From contig CM029671.1 in assembly GCA_017311315.1 (NCBI GenBank), positions 22,814,565-22,878,564 of the forward strand: a stretch of DNA of 64,000 nt, written 5' to 3'. How positions within the stretch are numbered: position 1 is the first letter of the stretch; the number at the start of each line of letters is the position of its first letter. The DNA is from Dendrocalamus latiflorus. Its lineage: Eukaryota > Streptophyta > Magnoliopsida > Poales > Poaceae. This document shows, in pieces, positions 46,182-58,291 of this stretch. The position numbers were made by a program, and so were the translations under genes. The notes under the pieces were generated by a model that saw only the letters and a program-made list of their open reading frames with translations, was not told where the DNA came from and searched no databases.

Positions 46182-49100
46182 ATGAGTTGTATCAGAGAGA
46201 CCCCCACTCTCAAAGGTGATAATTATGGAGAGTGGAAGAAAAAGATAGACTTAGCGTTTATCTTGGCTGAGGTGGACTGGGTCCTCACTACAGCACGTCC
46301 CACTGAGCCTTTGGCACCAGTGAGGAAACAAAATGAGGATGACACTGCATGGCAGAAAAGACAAAGGGATCATGCTCCCTTACAGATGTCTTATGACCTT
46401 GATCATAAGAAATGGACCACAGCCAACAAGAAATGTATGGCTGTGATAAAGAACACAATTGAGCCTGCGATTGTGGGCTCAATTGCAGAGTGTGACACTG
46501 TCACAAAATACCTTGATAAAATAAAGAGTCAGTTCACTGGCTCTTCAAAAACTTATGCTACACAGCTGATTAAGCAGCTGGTAATAGAAAGGTATTCTGG
46601 CAGTGGCAATGACATAAGAGAGCACATTCTTAGAATGAGCAACTTGGCATCTAAACTTAAACCGATGGATTTGGCTCTCAAGGATGAGTTCCTTATTCAT
46701 TTGGTTTTTGCTTCTTTGCCAAAAGAGTTTGACACTTTTGTTGTCAACTATAATATGCAGCCCGAGAAATGGGACATGGAAAAGTGCATAGCTATGTGCG
46801 TGCAAGAGGAGGAAAGAATCAAATCTTCACATGGTGGTTCTATCAACTATGTGAAGGATAACAAGAAAAAGAACTTCAACAGTACCTCCTTCTCAAAGAA
46901 CAAGGGAAAAGCCTCTGTCCATCAGCCTCATCAGAATAAATTTGTTGTAGACAAAGATCAGTGTCTTCACTGCAAGAAGACGGGACACTACAAGAAGAAC
47001 TGTCCTGATTATTTAAAGATGATAATGGCAAAGAAAGGTGAGAACATTATTACCTTTATAAATGAATCCCTGTATGTGCAATATTCGAAATCCACTTGGT
47101 GGATTGACTCAGGAGCAACTATTCATGTTGCTAATTCTTTACAGGGATTCCGTTCGACGAGGACTACGCAAAAAAAAAGAAAGATGCATTAAAGTTGCAA
47201 ATGGAGTCGAAGCTGAAGTTGAAGCCGTTGGCGATCTTTCATTAGAATTAGCTAATGGCTCCACTCTTTTACTTAGAGATGTCTTTTTTGTACCCTCTTT
47301 ACAGAGGAATTTGATTAGTGTTTCAGATTTGGACAAAGATGGTTATGATTGTAATTTTGGAAATGGCAAGTGTGAAATAATGTTTAATAAAGAATGTGTT
47401 GGTCTTGCCATCTTACAGAATGAGCTTTATCTGTTGTCACTTCGTGAAAATGTGAATTCCGTATGTGATGTGAATGAGCGTATATCCTCGCCTGTGAATG
47501 CGAACAGAAAACGAAAGAGAACTCATAATGAATCGTCGAAATTATGGCACTGTCGTTTAGGCCATATTTCGAGGGGGAGAATAGAAAGACTTGTTAAGAA
47601 TGAAATTCTTCCTCTATTAGAGTTCTCAGACTTAGAAAAATGCAGAGAATGCATTAAAGGAAAATATGTAAAGAAAATTAAAAAAGACGCTAAAAGAAGC
47701 ACAGGAGTTCTACAAATTATTCACACAGATATTTGTGGTCCTTTTCCTGTTAAAAGTGTGGATAGATATGACTCGTTCATAACATTCACAGATGATTACT
47801 CCCGTTTTGGATATATTTATCTAATCAAAGAAAGAACTGAAGCCTTGGATAAATTCAAGATATTTAAGGCTGAAATTGAAAACCAACACGATTTAAAGAT
47901 TAAGATAGTCCGATCTGATCGTGGGGGGAGTACTACGGTCGACATACCCCATATGGACAAGTTCCTGGACCTTTTGCGATGTTTTTACAGGAAAATGGAA
48001 TAGTGGCCCAGTATTCTATGTCGGGCGAACCTCAGCAAAATGGAGTAGCTGAAAGACGCAACCGTACCCTGATGGATATGGTGCGAAGTATGATGAGCTA
48101 CTCCACACTCCCATTGAGTTTATAGATGGAGGCGTTGAAAACCGCCATTCATATTCTCAACAGAGTGCCTAGTAAGTCGGTGCCCAAAACATCGTACGAG
48201 TTGTGGACAGGAAGAGTTCCCTCACTAAACCACTTACATGTGTGGGGAGTCCTGCTGAGGCTAAAGTATTTAACCCAAACCTTGGAAAACTTGATCCCAA
48301 AACAGTAAGTTGTCATTTCATTGGCTACCCTGAAAAGTCAAAAGGTTATCGTTTCTACTGTCCAGACAGATATACAAAGTTTGTAGAAACGAGACACGCT
48401 GTCTTCTTAGAGGATGAAATGATGAGGGGGAGCATGGTAGCTCGAGAGATTGACCTTGAAGAGAAGCGGGTGTATGCACCCACTCCAATGATTCAAGAGC
48501 CATTCTTCACACTACCTGCTGTCGCTGCACCGACGGTGCAAGACACTGTGGTGCCAGCACCTGTTATTGTTCCTCCCGTGGCAACAATGAATGAGAATGA
48601 AGAACCTGTTCTTCAGGATCATATAGAACCTATTGTCACAGATGAGGGGGAGCAACAGCAGCCTCAAACAGAAGATGTACCAAATGAGGAGGCCCCGAGG
48701 AGGTCTCAAAGAGTAAGAAGATCAGCTATTTCTGATGATTATCAGATTTATCATACAGAGGAATTTCAAATGGAGGATGATTCCACCTCATTTGAAGAAG
48801 CCATGAGAAGCGAAAATTCCTCAAAATGGCTTGAGGCCATGGAAGAGGAGATGAGGTCCATGAAGACTAATAAAGTCTGGGACTTGGAAATTATTCCTAA
48901 AGGAGCCAAAACAGTAGGCTGTAAATGGGTCTACAAGACAAAGCATGACTCCCAAGGGAATGTAGAAAGATACAAAGCGCGACTTGTGGCAAAAGGATTT
49001 ACGCAAAGAGAAGGGGTTGATTACAATGAGACCTTTTCTCCAGTCTCATGTAAAGATTCCTTCAGAATCATAATGGCATTAGTAGCACATTATGATTTAG

Positions 49101-50344
49101 AGTTACATCAGATGGATGTAAAGACGACATTTCTTAATGGGGACTTGGAGGAAAATGTTTACATGACACAACCGAAAGGTTTTATCGTGGAAGGAAATGA
49201 AAGAATGGGATGCCGCCTAAAGAAATCGATTTATGGGTTAAAGCAAGCTTCAAGACAATGGTACTTGAAGTTTGACAGTACAATAAGAAAATTTGGATTT
49301 AAAGAGAATGTTGAGGACAACTGTGTTTATGCAAAGTTTAAAGATGGGAAGTTTATCTTCCTAATCCTGCATGTGGATGATATCCTACTAGCTAGTAGTG
49401 ATGTTAGTCTGCTACTGGAGACAAAGAAGTTTTTGTCCTCAAACTTTGATATGAAAGATCTTGGTGAAGCTTCGTTCGTTCTAGGGATCGAAATTCACCG
49501 GGATAGAAACAAGGGGATATTGGGACTGTCACAAAAGGCATACATAGAGAAAGTCTTAAAGAAATTTGGGATGCATAAATGTAGTCCTTCACCTGCACCT
49601 ATAGTCAAGGGCGACAGATATGGGGATTTTCAATGCCCCAGGAACCAGTATGAGATCGATCAAATGAAAGCGGTTCCATATGCTTCAGCTGTCGGAAGCT
49701 TACAGTATGCTCAAGTGTGCACACGCCCTGACTTAGCATTTGTTACCGGGTTACTTGGCAGATTCCAGAGCAATCCTGGAATAGAACATTAGAAATTGAT
49801 AAAGAAAGTCTTGCGTTATTTGCAAGGAACAAAAGGCCTCATGATGACATACAGAAGATCAGATTTACTCCATATAGTGGGGTATACAGATTCTGATTTT
49901 GCGGGAGATGATAGAAAGTCTACATCCGGATATGTATTCACTCTCGCTGGAGGAGCTATATCGTGGAAAAGCTCAAAGCAAACCGTCACTACATCGTCCA
50001 CAATGTATGCCGAGTTTGTAGCATGTTATGAGGCTACGGGGCAGGTGAACTGGCTAAAGAAGTTCATACCCGGTTTAAAAGTGGTTGACGACATCAATAG
50101 ACCACTTAAGTTGTACTGCGATAATGAACCCGTAGTAACGTATGCCCACAACAATAAGTCAAGTGGTGATGCCAAACACATTGACATAAAGTACTATGTT
50201 GTGAAAGATAAAGTTCGGGATCAAATTATAAGTCTTGAGCATATAAGTACCGCAAAGATGTTAGCGGATCCGCTTACTAAAGGCTTACCACCCAACGTGT
50301 TCAGAGAACATGTAGCCGGCATGGGTTTAAGGGAAAGCCTATGA
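46182..50344 (+). pseudogene. Copia gag-pol, broken by frameshifts and stops
   Basis: ATG at 46182 opens gag (LKGDNYGEWKKKID; knuckle CLHCKKTGHYKKNC), then protease (WWIDSGATIHV). Frame changes occur in the A-run at about 47169-47180, in the G-run at about 47923-47928 within integrase, and in the G-run at about 48242-48247. TAG codons at 48123-48125 and 49790-49792 stand where the family has Trp. Integrase shows HCRLGH...CRECIKGK and HTDICGPF; RT shows ARLVAKGFTQREGVDYNETF and HVDD at the catalytic box; RNase H shows YTDSDFAGDDRKSTSGY. The frame ends at 50344. Three lesions are at homopolymers and could be assembly errors; the two TAGs are not of that kind. Confidence 0.9.
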
Positions 50345-50521
50345 TTCCTGGACTAAAAGATGGCCCAAATGATTAAAGTAACTATTTCAGAACAGAGAGG
50401 TGTATTGTAGCTGTTGAATCTATCGGCGATTGACCGTGACGATGAGACATGTTCTATGCACTAATCTGTGATGAAATGAGTAAAGTCAAAAGTAATTAAA
50501 GATAAAGCATAGATTGAGATC

Positions 50522-50532
50522 AAGGGGGAGAA
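50522..50532 (+). promoter_or_regulatory. Polypurine tract of the Copia element
   Basis: AAGGGGGAGAA directly before the 3' LTR; primes plus-strand synthesis. Confidence 0.9.
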
Positions 50533-50986
50533 TGTTGGATTGATCTCGTCCATATGGCCCAACGGCCATATGGCACCCCTTGACCGCGCCCTGATCGGGG
50601 GCGCCCAGCCCAATTGGCTGGTGGGCCCCTGTCGCCAGCGCCATATAAAAGAGAGGTGGGGGCCGGGGCGGCACGCACGACGAAGTTTACCGTGCCGCCA
50701 CCTTCCCCACCAACAAACCCTAAACCCGATCTGAGGGGGCGCTCCAGCGACGGGAAACATCCACCGCCGCCAAACCACGCCACCGAGAACACGCCGCCAC
50801 CAGGGAGACCCCGCTCCTTCTCCACCGAACGTCGCTGCCTAGCGCAGACTACCCCAACTAAAGGAGCGGGATGGCCGGGACATCGACGACTCCGGCGGCC
50901 GGCTTTGATGGTACCAATCACACCACTCTTCCTCTCCCCTCCTCTCTCGGATCTAAACCCCAAGCGCAAAAGAAGAACCGCTGACA
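50533..50986 (+). repeat. 3' LTR of the Copia element
   Basis: 454 bases, two substitutions from the 5' LTR, followed by the TGGGG duplication. Confidence 0.95.
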
Positions 50987-50991
50987 TGGGG

Positions 50992-52170
50992 ATCATCGAG
51001 GTTTTCACAGGGTAATCTCGGCCTTAATTGTGCTACTTCTGAAAACGAAAGGAGCCTCTCACCCCTCAGACTTCAGGCCGATTAGCCTAATACACAGCTT
51101 CTCCAAGCTCTTAACCAAGCTCATGGCCATCAGGTTGCAACCACACACGGACCAGCTAGTCGATTACAATCAATGTGCTTTTATCAAGGGTCGCATGATT
51201 CAAGACAACTTCAAGTTCATGCACGATGCCGTCAGGATGTTATGTCGAAAAGGAGAAAAGAAAATTCTTCTCAAGCTTGATATTGTTAAGGCCTTCGAGA
51301 GTCTGTCTTGACCACTCCTGCTAAAAGTGTTGCACGGTCGAGGATTTAGCACTCGGTGGGGCAATTGTCTATCACTCTTACTCTCCTCGGCAAAGACAAG
51401 AATCTTACTCAACGGCATTCCGGGGAGGAAAATCTATCGCTGCAGAGGGCTCCGGCAGGGCGACCCCTTGTCGCCTTTGCTTTTTGTTATTGCGATGGAT
51501 GTCCTAAACAAGATCCTCGTAACAGCCACTCAAGCACAAATTCTAACACCATCATTTTTCTTGCCGAGACAATGCTCCCTTTACGCGGATGATGTCATGT
51601 TATTCTTTGCTCCACAGTACCAAGACATCATTTCCATCAAGCAGATTTTATTGATTTTTGGGGTAGCCTTAGGTCTCAAGGCAAACATGCTCAAATCATC
51701 CGTAGTCCCAATCTCCTGTACTCATGAGGAGCTTCTCACTGCCAGGCAGATCTTCAGATGTAAAGTGGACACCTTTCCCATTAAATACTTGGGCATGCCG
51801 CTGTCAACCGGCAAGCTCAGGAAGCGAGACCTTCTACCTTTCATTGACAACATACAGGCTTCATTGCCCAAATGGAAAGCCAAGCTTCTATCAATGGCCA
51901 GAAGGCTCATCGTCATCAAATCGGTCCAGTCATCCATGGTGATATACCCTCTTCTTACACTGCATTTCCATGCTTGGGCTATCAAAGCCATCGACAAGAA
52001 ACGTCGATCCTTCCTCTGGGCTGGAGATAGCGTGGCCACAGGAGGTAAATGCTTAGTGAGCTGGCAGGAGGTTTGTCACTCGTTGGAATTTGGAGGGCTT
52101 GCTATCCCGGATCTAAAGCTTGCCGGCATTGCCTTCCGTCGTCACTGGGAATGGATGGAACGTACTGACC
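50992..52170 (+). pseudogene. LINE (L1-type) retrotransposon, RT part, degenerate
   Basis: Continues the LINE interrupted at 44560. RT motifs: HPSDFRPISLIHSFSKLLTK, CAFIKGRMIQDNF, KLDIVKAFESLS then a TGA where Trp is usual (about 51309-51311), RCRGLRQGDPLSPLLFVIAMD, and the catalytic CSLYADDVMLF. It goes on through the post-RT region (IKYLGMPLSTGKLRKRDL, FGGLAIPDLKLAGIAFRRHW) and is lost at about 52170 with no poly-A tail or RNase H, so the 3' end is truncated or deleted. Confidence 0.88.
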
Positions 52171-52189
52171 CGGGCCGCGAAACACGATC

Positions 52190-53923
52190 GGTCAGTGTAC
52201 CTAGCACGTGAGCAGCGGGCCGCGAAACTGCTAGCGCGAAGCCAACACAGTCCAGTCCAGCTAACCGTAGACACACCGGATCATTTGGGCCGGCCCATGC
52301 AACGCAATCTGCAAGTGTGTACTTTGGGCCATCCTAGCCCACAAACGCGAAGCGCTTCTCGGCTCAGCTGGGCCGCAAAAAACAGCTAAGCCTGGCCAGA
52401 ATCCGGCCGTATCCCGCGCTATATTTTTATGTGCGACACCCAACATTAGCTGACACGGCGCACCGACTCGCGGTCGTTGCAGCAACTGTTCCTTCGTCAC
52501 GTTTGCCTTCTGAGTTCTGACTTATCGAGCACCCTGCCGTGCGCATCTCAATCCACCAATGGTCCAATGCCATTCCAACTCCTACGAACAATTTTACGAG
52601 CAGCCGAGCACACTCGCCTGCTACTGTTGCCTCCATTCCCGATTCCCGAACGTACTGGACTTGTCCCGGAGCTCCGTGGCTTATTGTGGAGCACCTACTG
52701 CACAGCTGCGCTCTAAAAAGCTCTCCTCTCTTCTTGTCCTGGCATGCGCGTTTGTTTGTGCCAGTGTCGTGAGCAGTAGCATTTTTTTTTTCTGCTATCG
52801 TGGGGCTAGGCTATATCGGTTTGGTTTTTGAACATGTATACGGCTCGGACCAGCGTTTGTGGAGTTTAATGTAATAATATGTGTTTAATTATACACACAT
52901 AGAATTTCACGTATAATGTTACTGTAAATGCATGATAGTAGGATTAAATATGACATATAGTTCAATGAGTTTAATAGATGGTATTATCAATTCTATCAGT
53001 ATGACTGACATTGTCTCGTATTGTACTAGTGTAGCCGGTATTGACTGGTGTCGACTTGGTATGGCCGTATTAAGGTCGGTACGGAACACGGAGCTGTTTT
53101 ATACCGTTTTATGTGGTGAAATGGTACATATTGGTATTGATAAGTTTGGCTCAACCAAAGTTGCAACCAAACCAATAACTCTGCTAAATAGGACTTTGGA
53201 CAGACCTGATAATTTTATCAGTTCTTCCATCTCCTATTGGAAGGGAAAAGTGACGAGAAGTTTAGCAACTGCCTAAATAATTTTGCCAGCGTTGAAAAGT
53301 TTGGAACGAGGAACTCTAACAAAATTTCGACAAGAAAAGCCTTTCAAATAAACTCAATTGTTTGTTTTGGCGGCACCCCTGTTTCAATTTTGCTCCTTTG
53401 ATCATACACCAATCCGTGACGATCAGCCAATCTATAAGAGGATTGCACAGGGTTTTGAGCAATACAACAATTTTAATCGACAATCCACACTGAGACTCAT
53501 GGAAACAGGAGAACTTGCAATTTTCCTATCCGAGTTAAATATGAAGAATTGAACATTTGAACTACACTACAGCTGAACTTGATTTTACATATGGTAACAT
53601 GAACGTAATGTATCAGATTTATGCATTCATTTTAGTTTTTTTTTGGGAAAGCATAGAAGCGCTAATCTTATCTTAAATGAACAATGATTTGCTACGCCGC
53701 ACAGCAAATTTGGAACATTTTTGCACAAAAATTCCTCAGCTGCAACGAGTAGAGACCCTCTTCCTCTTTACGCTGCAGTGCCTGGCCGCAGCAAAAACGA
53801 AGTAACTTACACACACACATACACCTGATGCTTCTTCCCCGACACCGAGGAGGCAAAATAGCAAGAACGACGACGACGACGTACGTACACGCGCCGACCG
53901 ACGGCGGCAGGAGCGAAGCAAAA
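52190..53923. other. Intergenic DNA, no gene recognised
   Basis: 52190-52700 is GC-richer with overlapping short frames on both strands and no domain. 52840-53300 is AT-richer with TTGGTATTGATAAG-like words. The last ~180 bases before 53924 should be the 3' UTR of the ERF gene. Confidence 0.35.
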
Positions 53924-54832
53924 CTAGTGGCACAGCGGCGAGAGATCCCAGAGCGGGTCGCAGGCGGACACGTCGAACACCCTGTCGAAGTACTCTTGCA
54001 GGCCGTTCATGGCGTACAGCGAAGCCGAGATCCGCCGCTCCACCTTTATCCGCTCGAACTCCGCCATCTCTGCCGGCGCCGAGGCGCTGGTCTCCTCTGG
54101 CAATGCCGCTGGTGGCGTGCAGCCGTCGACGGCGGCGAAGCCGTCCAGCGCCGGGAATTGGCCGAACGCCGAGTCAAACATCCAAGAATCGAACTCATGG
54201 GCGCCCAAGGGGGCGAAATCCGGCCTGTACACCTCGCTGACGTCCATTGCGCCGCAACCTTGCTTCATGGCGTCGTCACAGCTGACCGTGCTGCTGCTGC
54301 AGCTACTAGAGCCACCACAAGTACCATGCATGCTATTACTATTGCTATGGCCATCGCTATTACTTGTGGTGGTTGTGGCGGGAGTGGTCGGTGTCGAGGA
54401 CTCGTGCTTCGAGGAGCCCGAGCTCGTCGTGGACGCGGCGGCTGACTTGGCCTTCTTGAGCTTCTTGTGGTGGAGGAGCCCGCGGATGCGGACGGCGAGG
54501 GGGCAGTTCGGGGAGATCCGTGGCGCGAAGTTGGTGCGGGCTTCGGCGCCGCGGAGGAGGCGGGCGGCCTCGTCGTAGGCGCGCGCGGCTGCCTCGGCGG
54601 TCTCGAAGGTGCCGAGCCACATGCGGATCTTCTGTGTGGTGTCCTTGATCTCGGCCACCCACCGGCCCGACGGCCGCTGCCGCACGCCGACGAACTTGCT
54701 GTGGCTGCTGCTGCCCTTCTTCCTGCCCCGCGGCTTGGTGGGCTTGGCCTGGGCGGCGGCTTCTTGCTGGTAATAGTAGCAGTAGTCCTGGACCTGGAGC
54801 ACTTGGGGTTGCACTTGGAAGTGGAGCTCCAT
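53924..54832 (-). CDS. AP2/ERF transcription factor, RAP2-11/ERN-like
   Basis: A single exon of 302 residues. The AP2 DNA-binding domain spans about 47-102: KFVGVRQRPSGRWVAEIKDT, TQKIRMWLGTFETAEAAARA, then DEAARLLRGAEARTNF. KFVGVRQRPSGRWVAEIKDTTQ is characteristic of the RAP2-11 / ERN1 branch; AtRAP2.11 acts in the low-potassium response and ERN factors in symbiotic infection. A basic stretch (RGRKKG, 35-40) precedes it; a Ser/Thr-rich linker and an acidic C-terminus (DVSEVYRPDFAPLGAHEFDSW; ending CDPLWDLSPLCH) suggest activation. I chose the ATG at 54832: the in-frame ATG at 54937 lies only about 10 bases from the TATA box, so it would be outside the transcript. Confidence 0.9.
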   Translation of the reverse strand: MELHFQVQPQVLQVQDYCYYYQQEAAAQAKPTKPRGRKKGSSSHSKFVGVRQRPSGRWVAEIKDTTQKIRMWLGTFETAEAAARAYDEAARLLRGAEARTNFAPRISPNCPLAVRIRGLLHHKKLKKAKSAAASTTSSGSSKHESSTPTTPATTTTSNSDGHSNSNSMHGTCGGSSSCSSSTVSCDDAMKQGCGAMDVSEVYRPDFAPLGAHEFDSWMFDSAFGQFPALDGFAAVDGCTPPAALPEETSASAPAEMAEFERIKVERRISASLYAMNGLQEYFDRVFDVSACDPLWDLSPLCH

Positions 54833-54944
54833 GTGAGCTTGCTTGGCTTTTGATGGATGGAGAGGTAGGAGAGAGAGAGGAGACAGGTGTCTGTCAAGTG
54901 TTTGCACTGCTTGCTTGGTGGTGTGCATTTGGCACAACAGGATG

Positions 54945-54951
54945 ATTTATA
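54945..54951 (-). promoter_or_regulatory. TATA box of the ERF gene
   Basis: TATAAAT on the minus strand (in CTCTATAAATCATC), about 115 bases before the chosen start, giving a leader of about 85 bases. Confidence 0.65.
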
Positions 54952-55371
54952 GAGGATTTGAGGGCGCGGTGCATGACTGGGTTTTCAGTCAAAGGAATGT
55001 ATTGGACTATTGGTGGTGCCTGTGGGGTAACTTTCAGGGATGGTCAATCATGATCTACTTATCAGTTATGATCATGTCATGTGTGTATGTTATTGTGCAT
55101 CCATGGAAATGAAAGTATCTGCATGTTTGAAGATAAGGCACCTTGTTGGGATCTTTAATTTTGTCTTTTCAATTTGATCTGTTTCATGTATTGTCAGTGA
55201 GCAATTAATCAGGCAAAGGTAATGTTTTTGACTTTTTAATTTGTTCTGTTTCATGAATTTAATTAATTTATGTTGTTGTGGAATCAACTAATTGAGGTGT
55301 TTGTACTTTTAGTGCCTCACCACTATATCTGGCCTTTTCTATTTTCTGTGATATATTCATTTTACTTTGAA
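54952..55371. other. ERF upstream region
   Basis: Promoter-side DNA of the ERF gene, AT-rich. TTGATCTGTTTCATGTATT and TTGTTCTGTTTCATGAATT (about 55176 and 55241) form a short direct repeat. No coding sequence. Confidence 0.35.
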
Positions 55372-56890
55372 CTAGCAGGGTGGCCCGCTCATTTGCACGG
55401 CTAAATTACATAGATGCTTGAGAATATATTTACATATCTTGTAAGCTATTTAGATTTTTAAGACATCATGAGAATTGGAAATGATAATAGAAGCTTGAAG
55501 GAAATACAATTTGAATAATGTAACTGAAGTATGATCTCTGATGGACGAAAACTATTGAGCATAATAAGTTGCTGGGGTTGTTAAAAACGTAACCACTCTC
55601 CATCATGCATGGGTAATGTAGATGTGTGCCCCCATTCTTCCTCTATTTGTTACTCTTTTTCAAAAGCATTTATTCATCATATACCCTCCTCATAGATGGA
55701 AATTCAGGATTTACCCTCCTGACCCACGTGTCAGTGACTTATGATGACCCCACATGTCATTGAGGTGGGAGGGTAAATCCTGAAATCCTCAATTCAAGGG
55801 AGGGTATATGCTGAAGATCCCCTTTTCAAAATATATGCATACAGATGTACCTCTATTTAATCTCAAGCAATATATTGATTATGTGTGTGGCAAATTATCT
55901 TATTAGTTTACATGATATTAAAGTGACTTGCTCTCACACACACTGATGCACCATGAGCAACCAATATTGAATATATCTTCCATCACACGTCGGCTGTCCC
56001 ACCGAACCGTGTCTTTTATCTCTTCTTGTCATCACAACTTTTTTACTTCAACCTCCAAAGCAAGTCCAATTCTTCACTGATCCCTCTCAACTGCTACCCC
56101 TTCCAATACAATACTCTACCATATAGTTATCTTCTACTTCTCTCCAACTATTGCTTAACACTAACTGTTACGACATTAACACATATACACGTGTAACCAT
56201 CGCCGATCCTTGTCGGGGACATCCGCCTTGACTTGATTATATGAGACCAAAAAGAAGAAATGACAAGAAGGTTCTATATAGATAGAGAAAGAGAAGAAAA
56301 TTACGATGTGGCAAATTTTTTCATATATTCTGCCCTTTCCAACTCTTTAATTTCTGTCCATCCTAGTTTGGGGTGTAGGTTACATGAGTGTCAAGTTATA
56401 GAGGAGAGATAAGATCTATCAGATTCAGAATTATCTGGCCGACTACGCTAATAGAACTCATTCATAAACCGGTGACGGGTACAAACAGCATAAAGAAATA
56501 TAACCAACGTTTACTTTTTTTGGCATTAACTGAAAGCCTAGACACTCTGTTAAAATGAATCATGATACTAGTAAGCTCTAGGATTCAGATCACCACCACA
56601 GAATAAAAAAAGATCATCTGCAAAGCACATGCTCCCCTTTGACTTTGTAGAGTGTTCTGTGAAGGCCTCTATTGGGAAGGTTCGTCGGAGGCTTAATAGG
56701 AGCAAGAGACATGGTGGCAACAACTAGAATGATATATTATTTAATCATAAAAATGTCATGTCAGGTGCACCTATCGGAATTGGAACAAACCAATTACCAA
56801 ATCCACCTATCATCGCCAGCATAACCATAATAAAGATCATTAAAAAGTGTGAGCTGTTATTAAAACAACGATTGGAACCAAAATAAGCTA
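55372..56890 (-). mobile_element. Helitron-like 3' end (minus) and AT-rich DNA
   Basis: On the minus strand a decayed hairpin (GCCGTGCAAATGAGCGGGC, 55409-55391) is followed by CACCCTG and CTAG at 55375-55372, then a host T. The word order, with GTGCAAAT in the loop, is the one seen in common grass Helitrons. The 5' end is not identified, so the right boundary given is only the start of the organelle-like segment. No coding sequence is seen in between. Confidence 0.35.
55670..55815. mobile_element. Small foldback MITE
   Basis: Inverted termini CATATACCCTCC and GGAGGGTATATG enclose a second inverted pair, AGGATTTACCCTCC and GGAGGGTAAATCCT, and an inner CCCACGTGTCA / TGACATGTGGGG pair. The whole can fold into one hairpin. 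Target duplication not resolved. Confidence 0.5.
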
Positions 56891-57987
56891 CAAGAATGAA
56901 AGAGTCAATCTATCTTAGTCAAGGCGCTCGCTCTGCCACAAAGGGAGGAACTAGCAAAATAAAAATAGAAAAGAGATGTTTCCAATTAAATTATAGATGG
57001 AGCAGCAGCGGAAGCAAAATAGAATCCTCTTTCTTTTCAATGACCAGGTACAGTATCACATTTGACATTCATTGGTAAGGACTGGAGTGGAGCTAAAGGT
57101 TGCTTAAAAGCAGGAAGCCCAAGTGGAACGATATTGCTCTTTTTTCCTAGAATGGAATTTCTTTTTCAGATTACTTTTAGGTGTTTTTCTAGTGAGTCCT
57201 GGTAAAGCTCTCAGATGGCCTTTCAGAGGCGAAAGGCCATGGGGGAGAGAGAGCATCTGTGATCGAAGGATCTCCAATCGGGAAACCATATCCTAGCTCC
57301 GTGCTTAACTCTTCCACGAACCCCCCACAAATGGTCCTCCCTTAACTCAATGAACTAGGATAATTCCTTTGCCTAGTTTTTTTCTTTTCAGTTCTCATAA
57401 GTTCTTGATATACTAACAGAAACTCAATACTTGACCAACTATGTCACAGTGCTCAGATAAAGTGGCAGTGGTTGAAAGCGAGCGGAAATGTCAGTGGTTG
57501 GGGGGATCAATCGACAAACTAGATCAGACAGATGACACTACCATCCAAAGTGACTCCTTTTTGGAAAAAGGTCTTAGTAGGGCCTCTGTTAGTTCAAACC
57601 TGACGAGTTGCTTCTCCATCTCTCGCAAGAATTGTATGGGAGTCGTCCTCGGGGGAACTTCCCGAATGATTGTACCGGGGAATTCTATTGTACTCCGGGG
57701 CTTGTCGGCTGTGAAGACTATCATCTGTAGGTGAGCAAAGCAAAGCCCTAGTTCAATCTAGAGGCCGTCACGAAGGGATCCCTCGTCCCTCAGGTTTGGT
57801 AGAGAATGAACTCAAACTATTCCCAAATTCGGATTAAAAAAACTTTCAGGAATTCCAATACCACCCGGGAGGTGAAGTAGAGTGAGCTGATCCCTTGTCC
57901 AATAGGTGTGTAAATACAAAACCTATAAATGTGGGTGATGATAAGTTGACAAGTGTCAGTTTAACTGGTTTTAAAATAATTGATTGA

Positions 57988-58112
57988 TGAGCTTGTGTAA
58001 TATTAGGTAGTAGGTCAGGTAAAGGCTGACCAAGCCAATGATGCTTAGCTGGTCTTTTCGAGTGATCAGCCACACTAGGACTGAGACACGGCCTGGACTC
58101 CCACTGGGGCCC
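57988..58112 (+). pseudogene. Fragment of organellar small-subunit rRNA (rrn18-like)
   Basis: The plus strand reads CACACTAGGACTGAGACACG and CTTAGCTGGTC...GATCAGCC, matching the conserved region near E. coli 16S positions 250-345 (CCACACTGGAACTGAGACACGG). CTTAGCTGGTCTTTTCG suggests the mitochondrial rather than the plastid gene. It has mutations at normally invariant sites and only about 125 bases, so it is a dead fragment. Confidence 0.75.
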
Positions 58113-58212
58113 CGCGAGTACGAACCGTACTCCAGAAGAAAGGCATCCATGACATTCACACTCTCCTTCAGAGGCTAGAGCAATTCCTTACCCTTGTAGA
58201 GCTCAAATTACA

Positions 58213-58291
58213 TTGGATCTTTCTAGAGGCATTTGGGGCACTGTGTCTTTGATTACAGCAACAATAACATCACCAATACGAGCATATCGCA
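58213..58291 (-). pseudogene. rpl14: Fragment of plastid rpl14
   Basis: The minus strand encodes RYARIGDVIVAVIKD then TVPQMPLERS, which is the conserved middle of plastid ribosomal protein L14. About 26 codons are kept in frame; the flanks do not match the gene. Non-functional. Confidence 0.75.

Larger units (their letters stand above)
44566..50986 (+). mobile_element. Copia LTR retrotransposon, 6.4 kb, recent insertion in a LINE
   Basis: Two 454-base LTRs (44566-45019 and 50533-50986) differ at only two positions (G/A and C/T). TGGGG flanks both sides (44561-44565, 50987-50991). After the 5' LTR comes the primer-binding site TGGTATCAGAGC (45021-45032), complementary to initiator-Met tRNA; before the 3' LTR is the polypurine tract AAGGGGGAGAA (50522-50532). 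Domains run gag, protease, integrase, RT, RNase H, the Copia order. The long leader (45033-46181) is GC-rich then AT-rich. About 0.17 million years old if one assumes 1.3e-8 substitutions per site per year. Confidence 0.95.

Noticed and set aside
54009..54578. Plus-strand frame of 189 codons over the ERF gene
   Set aside because: Shadow of the ERF coding strand, which has a clear AP2 domain.
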